DNA of 23,789 nucleotides from a virus. The stretch spans positions 1 to 23,789 of IMG/VR virus record IMGVR_UViG_3300017757_000163, one strand, 5' to 3'. Position numbers and translations under genes: made by a program. Every line of letters begins with the position of its first letter. The stretch's first letter is position 1. Positions 12,760-20,316 of the stretch are shown in pieces. The notes beneath the pieces are model-generated. The model was not told the origin of the DNA, made no database searches, and saw nothing but the letters and a program-made list of their open reading frames with translations.

Positions 12760-12777
12760 GTAAACTACCTCTATAAT
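12749..12777 (+). promoter_or_regulatory. Consensus rightward promoter of the structural arm
   Basis: TTGACA (12749-12754), a 17-base spacer and TATAAT (12772-12777), a perfect sigma70 consensus. The usual six-base discriminator puts the first transcribed base at 12784, the A of the small terminase ATG. Confidence 0.9.
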
Positions 12778-12783
12778 AAAACA

Positions 12784-13167
12784 ATGAAAAAAGAATTGAC
12801 AACGAAACAACAGACTTTCTTAGATTATTTAGTCGAGACAGGAGGTGATCCAAAGCAAGCAGCAGATTTAGCAGGCTATGCTCCTAACACTCATTGGCAA
12901 GTAACTAAAGCCTTAAAAAATGAAATAATAGATCTAGCCTCTAATATTCTAGCTCAATCTGCACCTAAAGCTGCCATGAAGCTTGTGCAAGTTATGGAGT
13001 CTGAAACACCTATGCCTCAAGTCAATGTAAGACTACAGGCAGCCCAAACGATTTTAGATCGCACAGGGCTAGGAAAAGCAGACAAACTAGATGTCAGTCA
13101 TAAGGTAGAAGGAGGGATTTTTGTGCTACCCGCTAAAGAAGAGGTAGTAATTAATGTTGAAACGTAG
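12784..13167 (+). CDS. Terminase small subunit
   Basis: A 127-residue protein with the features of small terminase subunits, which recognise phage DNA and load it on the large terminase for packaging. The N-terminal region (residues 5-33: LTTKQQTFLDYLVETGGD, then AADLAGYA) is a helix-turn-helix of the terminase type. The middle is helical (ILAQSAPKAAMKLVQVM, then RLQAAQTILDRTG), as needed for ring assembly. The C-terminal HKVEGGIFVLP matches the end seen in relatives and may contact the large subunit. The ATG at 12784 has no Shine-Dalgarno and coincides with the predicted transcription start. It overlaps the next gene by 14 bases and is followed by the large terminase. Confidence 0.85.
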   Translation: MKKELTTKQQTFLDYLVETGGDPKQAADLAGYAPNTHWQVTKALKNEIIDLASNILAQSAPKAAMKLVQVMESETPMPQVNVRLQAAQTILDRTGLGKADKLDVSHKVEGGIFVLPAKEEVVINVET

Positions 13168-13378
13168 GTCAAGTTCTACAATTCCATTTGGATATGTGCT
13201 TTCTGAAGATACTAAGTTTCTAGAAGAGGTTCCAGAACAACTAAATATATTAGAAGAAATAAAGCCTCTGATAAAGGATAGGTCTTTAAGTTTGCGCGAA
13301 GGGGCTATGTGGGTTGAATACAAAACAGGCCGTAAACTAAGTCACGCTGGTCTAAAAAAGATTGTAGATAATGAATGA
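13154..13378 (+). CDS. Small HTH-like protein between terminase genes
   Basis: A 74-residue protein of a type often seen beside terminase genes in podo- and siphophages. It shows the RSSSTIPFGYVLSED start and a C-terminal helix-turn-helix-like part (LSLREGAMWVEYKTGRKLSHAGLKKI). That second part resembles the DNA-binding helices of recombinase proteins, but no catalytic domain is present. It may bind DNA during packaging or regulate late genes; neither is shown. The start at 13154 lies inside the end of the small terminase gene (14-base overlap), with GAGG about nine bases upstream. Its stop overlaps the large terminase start by eight bases. Confidence 0.78.
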   Translation: MLKRRSSSTIPFGYVLSEDTKFLEEVPEQLNILEEIKPLIKDRSLSLREGAMWVEYKTGRKLSHAGLKKIVDNE

Positions 13379-15056
13379 TTGGGATGTAAATCCTGACAGA
13401 TATCAGACAGATGATGATGGAAACTTTGTATTAAAAGTAGACGGAACACCTAGAAAGAAGTCTGGAAGAGCCAAAGGATCTAAATCCCGAGGCTATCATT
13501 ATAGCAGAGCTACTCAAAATAAAATGGCTGCTAAGAAAGCAGTACGTGTAAAAGAAAAACTTATTGCAAAAGCAGAAGCTAAGATTAAAAATCAAAAGAC
13601 TGCTTTAAAAACTTCTAAGGCTACACTTGCTAAACTAGATAATAGCGAGAAAGCTGTTGAAGGTAAAGTGCTTACAGAAGATACTATTGAGCAACTTCCT
13701 AAAAAAGTAAAAGAAGAAGCCCTTGAAAATATTATCTTTAAACCTAATGATGGGCCGCAGACAGACTTCCTAGCGGCTCCAGAGACAGACGTATTGTATG
13801 GTGGCGCAGCAGGGGGCGGTAAGTCCTATGCTATGCTCGTAGATCCCCTCAGATTCGCACACAGGGCTGCTCACAGGGCGTTGATATTAAGACGCTCCAT
13901 GCCTGAACTGAGGGAGCTTATAGATAAGTCTAGGGAGTTATACCCAAAGGCTTTTCCGGGATGTAAATTCAGAGAAGTTGAAAAGATCTGGACATTCCCC
14001 AGTGGTGCTAAACTAGAGTTTGGCTTCCTTGAAAGAGATGCAGATGTCTATCGCTATCAGGGACAAGCTTATAGTTGGATTGGTTTCGATGAAATTACTC
14101 ACCTATCAACAGAGTTTTCTTGGAACTACCTAGCATCAAGACTGCGTACTACAGACCCTGAGATTACGCCGTACATGCGTTGTACAGCTAACCCCGGTGG
14201 TGCTGGTGCAACATGGGTAAAGAAGCGTTATGTGAACCCATCAGAGCCTAATGAAAGCTTTACAGGCCATGATGGATTGACACGACGTTTCATACCAGCC
14301 CGTTTAGAAGATAACCCATACCTTTCCTTAGATGGTAGGTATGAGCAAATGCTTAAAGCTCTACCAGCGGTACAGCGTAAGCAGCTTCTAGAAGGTAACT
14401 GGGATGTTACGGAAGGTGCTGCCTTTACAGAGTTTGATGTAATGGAGCATGTTATAACACCATTTGAAATCCCAGTAGGCTGGGAAAGGGTGAAAGGAAT
14501 TGACTACGGATACGCTTCAGAATCTGCTTGTGTTTGGGGCACTGTTGATCCCTCTGATGGTACACTTATTATATATAGGGAACTTTATCGGAAAGGACTA
14601 ACAGGTGTTGATTTGGCTCAAATGATTACGAACATGGAGCTAACAGACCCCTACTCTGTGCCGGGAGTACTTGATACAGCGGCATGGAACAGAACAGGTA
14701 CTACAGGCCCTACAGTTGGAGAAACACTTCAACGAGCAGGGCATAAATTGCGTAGAGCAGATAAAAATAGAATACAGGGTAAGATACAAATCCACGAATA
14801 CTTGAGAGTGCAACCAAGTGGCAGACCTAAGATACAGATATTTAATAGCTGTCCCAACTTGATACGTGAACTCCAAAGTCTTCCTCTGGACAAGTCTAAC
14901 CCAGAAGATGTTAATACAAATGCACCTGACCACGCTTATGATGCGTTACGCTACTTAATTATGTCAAGACCTAAAGTCAATGACATCTTTAGTCAGTTCA
15001 GGAATCTAAGAATGGAACAGGCATATACACCCGTTGATTCGGAGTTTGGATACTAA
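13371..15056 (+). CDS. Terminase large subunit
   Basis: A 561-residue packaging motor with ATPase and nuclease domains. Walker A is GGAAGGGKS (144-152), Walker B is WIGFDE (D240, E241) and the coupling motif is TANPGG (272-277). The RNase H-like nuclease domain has D378 (KGIDYGY), D435 (VLDTAAW) and D520/D524 (PDHAYDALRYL). Before the ATPase is an unusual extension of about 120 residues, very rich in lysine and alanine (residues 50-90), probably helical and DNA-binding. It overlaps the preceding gene by eight bases and the portal by one (TAATG), so terminase and portal, which work together at the head entrance, are made in a coupled way. Confidence 0.96.
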   Translation: MNDWDVNPDRYQTDDDGNFVLKVDGTPRKKSGRAKGSKSRGYHYSRATQNKMAAKKAVRVKEKLIAKAEAKIKNQKTALKTSKATLAKLDNSEKAVEGKVLTEDTIEQLPKKVKEEALENIIFKPNDGPQTDFLAAPETDVLYGGAAGGGKSYAMLVDPLRFAHRAAHRALILRRSMPELRELIDKSRELYPKAFPGCKFREVEKIWTFPSGAKLEFGFLERDADVYRYQGQAYSWIGFDEITHLSTEFSWNYLASRLRTTDPEITPYMRCTANPGGAGATWVKKRYVNPSEPNESFTGHDGLTRRFIPARLEDNPYLSLDGRYEQMLKALPAVQRKQLLEGNWDVTEGAAFTEFDVMEHVITPFEIPVGWERVKGIDYGYASESACVWGTVDPSDGTLIIYRELYRKGLTGVDLAQMITNMELTDPYSVPGVLDTAAWNRTGTTGPTVGETLQRAGHKLRRADKNRIQGKIQIHEYLRVQPSGRPKIQIFNSCPNLIRELQSLPLDKSNPEDVNTNAPDHAYDALRYLIMSRPKVNDIFSQFRNLRMEQAYTPVDSEFGY

Positions 15057-17230
15057 TGGCAGAAAATAGTTTAACAGCGAATAATATTTACTTCGGAGAC
15101 GTTGAAGGCGAAGACGGCCTTGAACTGACCCTAGAAGAAAATCTACGCAATAATCTAGTGAGTCTAATTACTGACCGCTATGTTTCTGCTAAGTCTTCAC
15201 GCGATCTAGATGAGCAGCGTTGGCTTACAGCGTATCATAACTATCGTGGTCTATACGGCAAGAATGTACGCTTTAGAGAGTCTGAAAAGTCTCGTATCTT
15301 TGTTAAAGTAACTAAGACCAAAGTACTTGCAGCCTTTGGACAACTTGTAGATGTTGTGTTTGGTGCTAATAAGTTTCCTATTGGCATTAGTGAAACTAAG
15401 ATGCCTGAAGGTATTTCTCAGTATGGGCATGTAGATGCTTCTGCTGCACCGGGTATTGAAACCTCTCAAGGGCAGGCTCCACAAGAAGAACAAGAAACAC
15501 CTGAAAATCCTTATGATGTAGGCTTTGAAGGTGACGGACGGGTGTTAAAGCCCGGAGCTACTTTTGCTACAGGTAAGTTTGAAGATATTAAACTTGACAA
15601 ACTTGCTGAAGAAAAAGAAATGCTTAAAGAAGGGCCTTCACCAGACCCACAAATACTTGAACTAAGTCCTGCACAAAAAGCTGCACGGCGCATGGAAAAA
15701 CTTATACACGATCAGATAGAGGAGTCTAACGGCGCTAGTGAAATTAGAAACGCATTATTTGAATCAGCTTTATTCGGCACAGGAATCGTTAAAGGGCCGT
15801 TCAATTTTAACAAGACCCTCCACCGATGGGACGAAGGAGAGGATGGTGATCGAACTTACTCTCCTGTTGATGTTAGGGTGCCTCGCTTGGAGTTTGTCAG
15901 CATCTGGGACTTTTTCCCAGACCCCAACGCAACAAATGTTGATGAATCAGAGTATGTATTCCACCGCCATAGAATGAACCGTACTCAGCTTCGTAGTCTT
16001 GGTAAGATGCCTTACTTTGACAAAGAAGCAATACGTACATGCCTCCAGATGGGGCCTAATTACGTAGAAGAAGATTATGAGCATGAATTAAAAGATGATA
16101 ATCGTAATGATGAATACGGTTCATCTCAGTATGAAGTACTGGAGTACTGGGGTGTTATGGATGCAGAGTACTGCCGACAGGTGGGTATGGAGATTCCTGA
16201 TGAAGTAGATGACCTAGATGAAGTACAGATCAATGCTTGGGTCTGTAATGGTCAAATGCTTCGCAGTGTTGTAAATCCTTTTACACCTTTCCGTATTCCT
16301 TATCATGCGTTTAGTTACGAAAAGAACCCCTATAGCTTTTTTGGTATTGGCGTAGCAGAGAACATGGATGACAGTCAAAAGATTATGAATGGTCATGCGC
16401 GTATGGCTATTGATAATCTAGCTCTATCAGGCTCTGTAATCTTTGATGTAGATGAAACTGCCCTTGTAGGTGGTCAAAGCATGGAGATTTATCCGGGTAA
16501 AGTATTTAGGCGACAAGCAGGTGTACCCGGACAAGCTATTAATGGTTTGAAGTTTCCTAACACTACTGTAGAAAACATGCAGATGTTTGACAAGTTCCGA
16601 CAGCTTGCAGATGAACAGACAGGTATTCCTTCTTATAGTCATGGTCAAACAGGCGTACAAAGCATGACACGTACCGCATCAGGTATGTCTATGTTGCTTG
16701 GTGCAGCCTCATTGAACATTAAGACTGTTATTAAGAATCTTGATGACTTCCTGTTAAAGCCTATGGGTGAAGCATACTTCCAATGGAACATGCAGTTTTC
16801 AGACTATAAGCTTGGTATTGACGGTGACTTAGAAGTTAAGGCTACAGGCACGAATAGTTTAATGCAGAAGGAAGTACGCTCTCAAAGGCTTACAATGTTT
16901 CTTCAGACCGCAGCTAACCCTGCTGTAGCTCCGTTTATTAAGATGAACAAGCTTATCAGTGAACTGGCGTATAGCTTAGACCTAGACCCAGATGAACTGA
17001 TGAATGACCCTGAAGAAGCTGCGATGATGGCTCAGATTATAGGAATGCAAAATAATGTTGGACAAAGCCCTAGCCCGGAAGCTGGCCCCGATAGTCAAGG
17101 ACAAGCGCCAATGGGAGGCCCTGAAGGAGTACCTCAACAACCTCAAGACCTTGGAGCTACAGGTACTGGTGGCGGCAACATCGGAACTGGATCTGTTCCG
17201 CAGTCAGGGGAAGCTGAGTTCTCTGGCTAG
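15056..17230 (+). CDS. Portal protein, long type
   Basis: A 724-residue portal, which forms the ring at the head vertex through which DNA enters and leaves. It is close in length to the P22 portal (725) and much longer than the T7 portal (536). Evidence is its position directly after large terminase and sequence blocks such as EQRWLTAYHNYRGLYG (about 53-68), FVKVTKTKVLAAFGQLVDVVFG (about 82-103), ESALFGTGIVKGP, the WDFFPDPNA block, GIGVAENMDDSQ and TASGMSMLLGAA. Residues 127-190 and the last 55 residues are low-complexity Pro/Gly/Gln/Glu-rich, and the C-terminal segment is also read in another frame by the overlapping gene at 17055-17288. Confidence 0.92.
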   Translation: MAENSLTANNIYFGDVEGEDGLELTLEENLRNNLVSLITDRYVSAKSSRDLDEQRWLTAYHNYRGLYGKNVRFRESEKSRIFVKVTKTKVLAAFGQLVDVVFGANKFPIGISETKMPEGISQYGHVDASAAPGIETSQGQAPQEEQETPENPYDVGFEGDGRVLKPGATFATGKFEDIKLDKLAEEKEMLKEGPSPDPQILELSPAQKAARRMEKLIHDQIEESNGASEIRNALFESALFGTGIVKGPFNFNKTLHRWDEGEDGDRTYSPVDVRVPRLEFVSIWDFFPDPNATNVDESEYVFHRHRMNRTQLRSLGKMPYFDKEAIRTCLQMGPNYVEEDYEHELKDDNRNDEYGSSQYEVLEYWGVMDAEYCRQVGMEIPDEVDDLDEVQINAWVCNGQMLRSVVNPFTPFRIPYHAFSYEKNPYSFFGIGVAENMDDSQKIMNGHARMAIDNLALSGSVIFDVDETALVGGQSMEIYPGKVFRRQAGVPGQAINGLKFPNTTVENMQMFDKFRQLADEQTGIPSYSHGQTGVQSMTRTASGMSMLLGAASLNIKTVIKNLDDFLLKPMGEAYFQWNMQFSDYKLGIDGDLEVKATGTNSLMQKEVRSQRLTMFLQTAANPAVAPFIKMNKLISELAYSLDLDPDELMNDPEEAAMMAQIIGMQNNVGQSPSPEAGPDSQGQAPMGGPEGVPQQPQDLGATGTGGGNIGTGSVPQSGEAEFSG

Positions 17231-17288
17231 GCTAGAGACACTTCCTGAACAAGTAGACGAAGCACTTAATAGGAAAGATTATGACTAG
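17055..17288 (+). CDS. Small helical protein overprinted on the portal 3' end
   Basis: A 77-residue frame that overlaps the last 176 bases of the portal in another frame and runs 58 bases beyond it. The product (ARKLAPIVKDKRQWEALKEYLNN, then SELDLFRSQGKLSSLARLE) has the pattern of small helical proteins found just after portal genes in other phages: a tryptophan helix, an acidic helix, then an RxQGKL motif and a leucine-rich end. The overlapping portal tail is low-complexity, which suggests that this frame is the constrained one. The next gene begins inside its end with a good ribosome site (AGGA six bases before ATG). Its function is unknown; head assembly is a guess from position. Confidence 0.7.
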   Translation: MLDKALARKLAPIVKDKRQWEALKEYLNNLKTLELQVLVAATSELDLFRSQGKLSSLARLETLPEQVDEALNRKDYD

Positions 17289-18120
17289 AAGTTTTGATAT
17301 GGAAGCAGGATATAGATCTATGTTGGAAGATTTTCAAAAGTCTTATGCTAAGGCTAAGACCCCTGCTGAAAGAAAAAATATTGAGTCTAACTTTCAAAGG
17401 GATACTGGAAACGTCAGTGATATGACTAAAATTGCTGTCCACAAAAAAATAGAAGAGGAACGTAGTGCTGAAGAACGTGCAGCAAGATCCGGAAAAGCAA
17501 AAGGTGGTTTACCAGATCTTACAGGCGATGGAAAGATTACTCAGGCAGATGTCTTAAAAGGACGTGGAGTATTTAACGAAGGTGGCTCAATGATGATGCC
17601 CCCTGAAGGTATGCCAGTAGATACCTATCCTAACATACCAGAAGATGAAATGGATGAAGCACTGGCTTCGCAGCTTCCAGATGATGAGATGGAAGACGAT
17701 TATATTAGTTACGTCATGGATGAATCCCTTGACGATGATGAACAAGATTACCTAGCAGGTGTATTACAAAATGATCCAAGACTATCAGATATCTTGGACA
17801 AAGTAATTACAGTTGCTAGTGAGTTTTCGGGTGCTGGCGAAGTAGACGGCCCCGGAACTGGTGTATCAGATTCTATCCCCGCTCGTTTGAGTGATGGAGA
17901 GTTTGTATTTACCAGAAAAGCGACCGACCAGATTGGCGCGGATCAGCTTCAAACAATTATGGATGATGCTGAACGTGCTTATGATGGTGGTTATCAAATG
18001 AAGGCTATTGGCGGTTATATGCAAGAAGACCCTAAAGAGCAAGATTCACCCCTCAGTCAAACCGATGAGGAAATCAAAAAGCTTATGGTGGGTGCAAATA
18101 AGATGCCTAGTCTTCGATAA
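17281..18120 (+). CDS. Virion-associated protein with dockerin-like calcium loop
   Basis: A 279-residue acidic protein. Residues 1-70 are charged helices. Residues 79-90 (DLTGDGKITQAD) match a calcium-binding dockerin/EF-hand loop, followed by VLKGRGV. A methionine/proline stretch and a very acidic part (about 115-165) follow. Near residues 195-225 is SDSIPARLSDGEFVFT, then a segment with IGADQL, a signature I know from structural proteins of marine podo- and siphophages. It lies between portal and scaffold and so probably belongs to the head or internal virion proteins; the exact role is unknown. It starts at the ATG at 17281, with an eight-base overlap with the gene before. Confidence 0.75.
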   Translation: MTRSFDMEAGYRSMLEDFQKSYAKAKTPAERKNIESNFQRDTGNVSDMTKIAVHKKIEEERSAEERAARSGKAKGGLPDLTGDGKITQADVLKGRGVFNEGGSMMMPPEGMPVDTYPNIPEDEMDEALASQLPDDEMEDDYISYVMDESLDDDEQDYLAGVLQNDPRLSDILDKVITVASEFSGAGEVDGPGTGVSDSIPARLSDGEFVFTRKATDQIGADQLQTIMDDAERAYDGGYQMKAIGGYMQEDPKEQDSPLSQTDEEIKKLMVGANKMPSLR

Positions 18121-18126
18121 TTTTAC

Positions 18127-18197
18127 GGCTACCTTGGTAAGACAAGCCCCATAAACTCGACGGAGTTAATATGGCTACCTTGCAAGACACAAGCCCC
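18127..18197 (+). repeat. Duplicated leader sequence before the scaffold gene
   Basis: Two copies of about 24 bases, at 18127-18150 and 18173-18197, both with GGCTACCTTG, then an AAGACA core, then AGCCCC. Each is followed by a GGAG ribosome-type site (18162-18165 and 18202-18205). Each copy can form CTTG/CAAG pairing. The second copy lies within a possible 23-codon frame (18171-18242) with GGAG five bases before its ATG. Confidence 0.75.
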
Positions 18198-18213
18198 GTG
18201 AAGGAGATTGAGA

Positions 18214-19035
18214 ATGTCAGAAGTACAAGAAGAAGTTGGTAATCCTTATAATGCTAAAAAGTCTTGGCACACGCCAGACAAGCCCAGTAGAGGCAGTGCA
18301 GATGGATTATTTTTTGAGCCAGAACCACAGGCTACCCCTGAAGAGGCCCCTGAAGAAGATGCTCAACCTCGTAAGAGGACTAACTATAAGAAACGATACG
18401 ATGATCTAAAGAAACATTATGATCAAAAACTTGGAGAGTTTAAACAAAAGGAGCAAGAACTCCTTGCAATGGCTCAACAAGCACAGCCTCGTTATGAACC
18501 GCCTAAGTCTGAAGAAGAGTTAGAAAGTTTTAAAGAGGAGTATCCTGATCTGTATAACACTGTTGAATCTGTAGCACATATGCAGAGTCAACGGCAGGTA
18601 GCAGAACTTGAAGCGCAACTACAAGCTATGCGGCAACGTGAGTCTGAAGTATTGCGTAGAGAGGCTGAAACCACTTTGCAACAGCGCCATCCAGACTTTG
18701 AGGACATCAGAGGGGATGAGCAGTTTCATGCGTGGGCTAAAGAGCAACCTGAGCAGATTCAAGATTGGGTTTATAATAACCCTGATAATGTTGCTTTAGC
18801 TTCAAAAGCTATTGATCTTTACAAATTGGAAACTGGTGTTACTCAAAAACAACAGCCCAGAAAGAAACCTCAAGGTTCGGCAGCAGATATGGTATCAACT
18901 AAAACAACTAACGTAGATGCTGGTCAACCTAAGATCTGGACTGAACGGGAAATCGCTGCTATGTCCCTAGATCAGTTTGATAAATATGAAGAAGATATTA
19001 AGCAAGCAATGATGGAGGGCCGTGTAGTAGCATAA
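18214..19035 (+). CDS. Capsid scaffolding protein
   Basis: A 273-residue, highly charged protein directly before the major capsid gene, the usual place of the scaffold that guides capsid assembly and then leaves or is degraded. It has a proline/glutamate-rich N-terminal third, a long coiled coil (YKKRYDDLKKHYDQKLGEFK and later QVAELEAQLQAMRQRESEV), glutamine-rich stretches, and a C-terminal helical segment (EREIAAMSLDQFDKYEEDIK) that could bind capsid protein, as the scaffold C-terminus does in T7 and P22. The frame opens at 18208, but the ATG at 18214 has AAGGAG seven bases before it. The call rests on composition and position. Confidence 0.82.
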   Translation: MSEVQEEVGNPYNAKKSWHTPDKPSRGSADGLFFEPEPQATPEEAPEEDAQPRKRTNYKKRYDDLKKHYDQKLGEFKQKEQELLAMAQQAQPRYEPPKSEEELESFKEEYPDLYNTVESVAHMQSQRQVAELEAQLQAMRQRESEVLRREAETTLQQRHPDFEDIRGDEQFHAWAKEQPEQIQDWVYNNPDNVALASKAIDLYKLETGVTQKQQPRKKPQGSAADMVSTKTTNVDAGQPKIWTEREIAAMSLDQFDKYEEDIKQAMMEGRVVA

Positions 19036-19063
19036 TTAATTGTGTTATTAGGAGAATATTAAC

Positions 19064-20053
19064 ATGGCTTATAATGTAAGTGATCAATTTTTTGAACCGT
19101 CTACAGATACCGATGCTAACTTTGGTAACTCTGTATCAGGACAAACTAACTCGTTTTTCCTACCTAAAGTTTATTCCAAGCAGGTACTAAACTTTTTCCG
19201 TAAGGCTTCTGTGATTGAAGGTATTACGAACACTGACTATGCGGGTGAAATTGCAGCATTCGGTGATAGTGTACGAATCATCAAAGAGCCTGAAATTACT
19301 GTTTATCAGTATGAGCGTGGTCAAGATGTAACGCAAACTAAGTTGACTGACCAAGAAGTAACTCTGGTTGTTGACACTGCTAACGCATTTAAGTTTATCG
19401 TAGATGACATTGAAACTAACATGTCTCACGTTAACTTCCGTGACGTTGCTACGTCTTCAGCAGCTTACTCTTTGCGTGATGCTTTTGACGCAGGTGTACT
19501 AGCTACTATGTTTGCTGGTGTTCCAGATGCATCCCCAAATCATAGCATGGGTACGGACAATGCTACTGATATTGCTGCTGGTACTTTTGATGGTACTGGT
19601 AACTTGGACATTGGTTTTGCTGCTTCTGAGCATGATCCTATTGATGTGATGGCACGTATGGCACGTTTGCTAGACGAGCAAAACATCCCAGAAGAAGGAC
19701 GCTGGTTCGTAGCAAATCCTGAGTTTTATGAAGTGCTTGCACAAAGCTCTTCTAAGCTCTTGTCAGTAGACTTCAACGCAGGCCAAGGCTCAATCCGTAA
19801 TGGTTTGGTAAGCTCTGGCAAGCTTCGTGGTTTCGATATGTACAAGTCAAACAACATTGCTGCAACGTCTAACGCTGCTGGTAAGTGCTTGGCTGGTCAC
19901 ATGTCTTCTACGGCTACGGCTCAAACTATTACCAGCACTGAAGTGATCCGTGATCCTTCAAGCTTCGGTGATATTGTACGTGGTCTACACGTTTACGGTG
20001 CTAAGGTACTGCGTCCAGAAGCTCTGGTTGCAGCCTTTTACGGTATCGACTAG
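19064..20053 (+). CDS. Major capsid protein
   Basis: A 329-residue protein, the size of T7-like capsid proteins, expected to have the HK97 fold and form the head shell. Typical segments are SFFLPKVYSKQVLNFFRK (about 30-47), GEIAAFGDSVRIIKEPEITV (about 61-80), the FKFIVDDIE strand, the RDAFDAGVLATMF helix, EGRWFVANPEFYEVL (about 216-230), and the C-terminal RGLHVYGAKVLRPEALVAAF. Codon choice is cleaner and more uniform than in neighbouring genes, as expected for the most abundant product. AGGAG lies about nine bases upstream of the ATG, and a strong terminator follows the stop. Confidence 0.93.
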   Translation: MAYNVSDQFFEPSTDTDANFGNSVSGQTNSFFLPKVYSKQVLNFFRKASVIEGITNTDYAGEIAAFGDSVRIIKEPEITVYQYERGQDVTQTKLTDQEVTLVVDTANAFKFIVDDIETNMSHVNFRDVATSSAAYSLRDAFDAGVLATMFAGVPDASPNHSMGTDNATDIAAGTFDGTGNLDIGFAASEHDPIDVMARMARLLDEQNIPEEGRWFVANPEFYEVLAQSSSKLLSVDFNAGQGSIRNGLVSSGKLRGFDMYKSNNIAATSNAAGKCLAGHMSSTATAQTITSTEVIRDPSSFGDIVRGLHVYGAKVLRPEALVAAFYGID

Positions 20054-20065
20054 ACCTTTTAGGTG

Positions 20066-20096
20066 GGGGCTGCTTCGGTGGCCCCTTTCCTTTTTT
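20066..20096 (+). terminator. Rho-independent terminator after the capsid gene
   Basis: An eight-pair stem GGGGCTGC / GTGGCCCC (with two G-U pairs) around a TTCG loop, followed by TTTCCTTTTTT. It should give capsid mRNA a stable end and reduce transcription of the tail genes. Confidence 0.88.
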
Positions 20097-20109
20097 ATTG
20101 GAGATTATA

Positions 20110-20316
20110 ATGCCTCAAATTGGTTCAAATTCAAATCCTATGATGATGAGACAAACTATTGCTGGTAAAGGTAGCAGAATCCGTAAAGGAACTAATTACG
20201 CACGTTACAAAGATAACTTTGATAAAATTTTTAATAAAGACTCTGATCCTGAATGCGCTACAGAGTTTGAAGGCGCTAGAGCAATTAGTAAAACTTTTTC
20301 AATGGAGCAAGACTAA
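20110..20316 (+). CDS. Hypothetical protein, 68 aa
   Basis: A small protein of unknown function, methionine- and asparagine-rich at the start (NSNPMMMRQ) with a basic middle (GKGSRIRKGTNYARYKDNF). It has no membrane segment. The open frame reaches back to 20098, but the ATG at 20110 has GGAG six bases upstream just after the capsid terminator. It ends in a TAATG overlap with the next small gene. Its place among head and tail genes suggests a minor virion or assembly protein, which is inference. Confidence 0.7.
   Translation: MPQIGSNSNPMMMRQTIAGKGSRIRKGTNYARYKDNFDKIFNKDSDPECATEFEGARAISKTFSMEQD

Larger units (their letters stand above)
12002..12783. other. Non-coding divergent control region with hairpin array
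   Basis: This stretch of 782 bases holds no convincing gene. From right to left it contains two back-to-back consensus promoters built on a palindrome (12712-12777), an A/T-rich patch (12675-12693), two copies of a 42-base direct repeat 60 bases apart (12558-12659), a second A/T-rich patch (12531-12560) beside a C-rich run, and a series of strong inverted repeats (12050-12498). It lies in the 5' leader of the leftward transcript and directly beside the small terminase gene. Roles as a leader RNA, replication origin or packaging site are all possible. Confidence 0.85.

Noticed and set aside
18121-18213. tRNA-like element before the scaffold gene
   Set aside because: No cloverleaf, T-arm or acceptor pairing could be drawn; the duplicated leader explains the sequence better.
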